A DNA stretch of 10,000 nucleotides from assembly GCF_000091045.1 (NCBI RefSeq), contig NC_006685.1:1653701-1663700 (forward strand), read 5' to 3'. Shown piece after piece: positions 7,058 to 10,000 of the stretch (positions are counted from its first letter, which is position 1; each line of letters opens with the position of its first letter). The notes under the pieces are model-generated. The model saw nothing but the letters and a program-made list of their open reading frames with translations. It was not told the origin of the DNA and did no database searches. Position numbers and translations under genes: made by a program. Source of the DNA: Cryptococcus deneoformans JEC21 (lineage: Eukaryota > Basidiomycota > Tremellomycetes > Tremellales > Cryptococcaceae).

Positions 7058-10000
7058 TTACTTCAAAGGATCCAAGTCTCCCCAGTCCAACGCTTCTGTT
7101 CCTCCTGATGCCTTCCCCCAGACAGGTTTGGGCGCTGCAGTCGGCTGCATAACACCCGTAGACCAACCCGGTGGTGGGGAGACTACCGACTGTGGAGCAA
7201 GGGGCGATGTCAGTGCTGCCGGAGCCTGCAGCTGTGGTTGTTGACGTTGTTGTTGAGGAGCTAGAGCCGGCGCAAGTGCTGGTTGCGAGAAGGAAGGAGG
7301 TTGTGATATTTGAGGGGACATGAACGACAACGACGAGGATTGATATTGAGATTGGGACTGAGCAGATAATTGCGAGGTCAAGGAGATGTTGTAGTTCGGA
7401 CCTGATCCTGGTGAGGAAACATTTGAAGTATACGACGGAGCTCGACTCGGTTGAGGTTGAATCTGAGGCTGAAGAGGCGCGAAAGACGATGTGGTGGGTT
7501 GTAGCGGAGGTAATCCCGTCGATGTCATGGGTGTCAACATGTTACTACCAGACGAAGTGGAAGACCCAAACGCCGCCGAATTGAATGAGGAAGCAGGTAT
7601 AGGCCTGGCCTTCAATTTGATTGAGGCGGTGGTAATTGTGGTGGATGTGCTCGGTTTGAGCGATGTACCAGTTGAGTTTATCGACAAAGGCCTAGGCGAC
7701 ACAGAAGCTGGCGTTGTGATAGGGAACGAATTGCCTGTATTGTTAACACTCAAGCTCAAACCGGGGAAAGCAGATGCTAATCCACCATCATTGTTATTTG
7801 CCGCTGCCGTCGATGGGGTATCGTTCAACCAGCCTTCATCGTCCCAGGGGTCCGTGACGCCTGTTATTCCGACTGTGGGCATCACCGACTCAGAAGATCC
7901 CATTCCTGAGCCGTTCCCTCTAACAAGAGCTTCAAAGTCGACGTCCCCACCACCATTACCGTTACTCTGTCCAGCACCGCCGAAGGAGCTGCCATTTAGC
8001 GCAGCAGCATTGGCAGCTGCCAAGCTGGCTGTTTGTGCTTCAATACGATGTACATCTCGGAGATGTTGCATGTGTTCTGCTTCGACACGAGCGCCTAGGG
8101 TTTTGATTACGCTATTGAAACCAAATTGGTGATGTCAGTAAATAATCAAGGGAGGTTTGGTAATGATCTATTATGACCATGTGACTTACGCCATGAATTT
8201 TCCAAACTGCTCGGCATTCAGTACTATCGCGATACGCATTAGCCAACGGACCAAGACATACCCAAATAGATACTTATACTTACGGGGACCCATAGACATA
8301 GACCAAAGTTGAGGCAATACAAGAGTTGCAGTCGCTTCTCGATCAACCTTGGCGCCCATAGCTTCGTGCACCGCCAGAGTTGCCATCTGTACTCTTTCGC
8401 TTAGCTCAATTTGCCTTTTTGCGAAGGAAAAAAAAGCAAAAAAGGACTATAGACCTACCATGACAGCAGGTTCCTTCGTCTTGATTTTGGCCAAAAGCGG
8501 TACCAACTTGCTCGTCAGAGTCGCTTTATCCAATGTGCCCACCATTGCTTTAAAACAATCCAATGTCTGCACTTTAACACTCAATATCCTCGTCCGCGTA
8601 AACACAATCGCAACTTTGACAAGAAGCACGTTTTGTACGGTGCCGTAATCGAGAATTTCACATAGATGAGGGATGGCTTTCAAGACGCGTTCTTGTACGG
8701 GAAGGTGCTCGCTTTCGAGAGAATTGTAGATGAGAGGCATGACGTTTTCGCGGAATACTTGAGGGGTCGTCTTTTCTTCAAATAGGCCGAGGTGCTCCAG
8801 TAAGGCTATTTGTAAACTTGTTAGTTTCCTTACTTGGTTTAATTTATGTGGTTAATTCACTCAGCATATTCTGGGGAGGGTCCTTCAATGTGAAAAGAGG
8901 TCGGAGCTTATTCAACACTTTTGAAAACTCGTCTTTGCTCAACCCTTTCGAGATTTCAAAGACGTTTGGCAGAATAAAAGGCAAAAGATACGGGTCTTTC
9001 ATCTATTACGTAGTCAGTAAATGATCTACCAACAAAAAACGTCCATCACAAACAGACAAAGAAGACTTACCTCCTCCAACAGACTAGGCAACACTTTACC
9101 TTTTCGCAAACGTTCAGAAAATGTCGGCACAACCCTTACCAAGCCCCTCAAAAATGTAGCCTTCTCCTCACGTGGCTTTGATGCAAATGTAGTCGGATCG
9201 AGGAAATTGAGTGTGGAGATTGCAAGCGATGAGAAGAACGGATGGGAAGGAAGAGAAAGGAGGGAGATTCTTGTGGATGGGTGTCGTGTAAGAAGGCGGG
9301 GTAAGAGATCTTTAAGCTCGGAGCTACATCTCTCCCATCTCATTCCAGCTGCCCATTCCCGTCTTAAAAGTTTTCCTTCTGCGTTGTCCCTCAGAGTCTG
9401 CATGGATCCGCGGTTGGTGAACGGAGGTTTACCTCCCATGTGGACAGCATACAGGATGCAGCCGAGGGAGTAGAGGTCGTTTGATGCAGACAACGTTGAG
9501 TCGAGAGCGTATTCAGGAGCTGAGTAAGACGGTGTTAAGATTGTTCGTCACCCAGAAACCTCTTGATAAGACGTACCGAGGTAATCGAGCTTCCATTGGA
9601 CTTGGGGTGGTAATCTGGCATCGACCTCGGGGTAAACATATTTGGTTGCAGAGCCATCAGGCTGCGTCAGAGGAGTCGTATGTGAAAGGCCAGTCAACTT
9701 CCAATCTCCCTATAATGTTACATTCTTTGGTCAGTATCACTTTGTCCCAATCGATCAAATAGAGATAGTGACGCACTTTGGAGTTGATGACTACCGCTTC
9801 CAGTCCCAAATTCAAATGTACCATCTTCGCCTGGTTATGCAAGAAGCCCAGACCCCTAGCCAGCTGTAAAGTTCCCTTTTGAATCTCTACCTCATCCAAA
9901 TCCAACTCGCCTTCCCCTCTCCCACTCGTATTTGTCTCATCGGCAGCGGGCGGGCGACCTGGCCGATAGTTTGTAGATGAACGAGCGGCAGCAGCAAGGG
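7058..10000 (-). CDS. SCY1: Scy1/SCYL2-type pseudokinase with HEAT-like region, 5'-partial
   Basis: Catalytically degenerate kinase of the SCYL2 (CVAK104)/yeast Scy1/S. pombe Ppk32 group, tied to clathrin-coated vesicle traffic between trans-Golgi and endosomes. Model (minus): exons from beyond 10000 to 9777, 9709-9577, 9519-9071, 9002-8861, 8805-8459, 8386-8284, 8223-8190 and 8111-7058; 827 residues visible, first full codon at 9998. Introns are 55-78 nt, all GT-AG. Kinase C-lobe: LARGLGFLHNQAKMVHLNL, where HRD reads HLN (9818-9810); GDWKLTGLS in place of DFG; APEYALD and NDLYSLG retained. Then come the family blocks KDPYLLPFILPNVF, DPPQNML, LLEHLGLFEEKTTPQVF, YNSLESEHLPVQERVLKAIP, KEPAVMMATLAVHEAMG and LPQLWSMSMGPLLNAEQFGKF, marking the HEAT-like repeats. 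The last exon (351 codons) starts with a charged helix, then a disordered Gln/Ser/Pro-rich tail with a DPW motif (7852-7844) and the end DWGDLDPLK. The kinase N-lobe lies outside the window. Confidence 0.92.
8190..8223 (-). other. 34-nt microexon of the SCYL2-like gene
   Basis: This small internal exon codes the core LNAEQFGKFM plus split codons at both ends. Flanking introns are 8224-8283 (60 nt) and 8112-8189 (78 nt), both with gtaagt donors. The residues join MGPL to AVIKTLGARVE without a break in the family pattern, which supports the exon. Confidence 0.85.

Noticed and set aside
7491..8132. 213-codon plus-strand open frame
   Set aside because: It is antisense to the SCYL2-like tail, whose minus-strand frame continues the splice model to a proper stop.

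Overview
The window looks like nuclear DNA of a basidiomycete yeast of the Cryptococcus/Kwoniella (Tremellomycetes) kind. The evidence is split genes with many very short introns (55 to 89 nt), GT(or GC)...CTNAC/CTGAT...AG signals, compact spacing on both strands, and fungal protein families. No reads or database searches were available. All exon models were built by hand from splice signals, reading phase and recalled family motifs.

Layout. (1) Positions 1 to 1200, plus strand: the 3' two thirds of a secreted histidine acid phosphatase (phytase/PHO5 type), with four visible exons and the 5' end outside the window. (2) 1201 to 2386: a spacer of about 1.2 kb with no convincing gene; it should hold the promoter of the next gene. 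(3) 2387 to 4556, plus strand: a three-exon gene for a 677-residue, mostly disordered protein of unknown function, with a conserved-looking IRFAPLPDPRR block, a basic helical block, an Asp-His repeat and a long acidic run. (4) 4557 to 4928: convergent 3' spacer. (5) 6647 down to 4929, minus strand: a five-exon gene for a Nop15/NIFK-type nucleolar RRM protein of 479 residues with a 328-residue Ala/Lys/Glu-rich N-terminal extension. Its first two introns appear to use GC donors. (6) 6648 to 7057: promoter/3' spacer with an 18-bp tandem duplication. (7) 10000 down to 7058, minus strand: eight visible exons of a Scy1/SCYL2-type pseudokinase with a HEAT-like region and a Gln/Ser/Pro-rich tail; its 5' end is outside the window.

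The four genes do not form an obvious pathway. The phosphatase acts at the cell surface or outside the cell, the RRM protein in 60S ribosome assembly in the nucleolus, and the SCYL2 protein in clathrin-linked membrane traffic. No mobile element, CRISPR array, rRNA or tRNA was seen. The most unusual signal is the RRM gene's first intron. Joining the conserved RRM in frame needs a GC donor. A GT donor 4 nt downstream, or intron retention, would both end the protein at the same residues just before the RRM.
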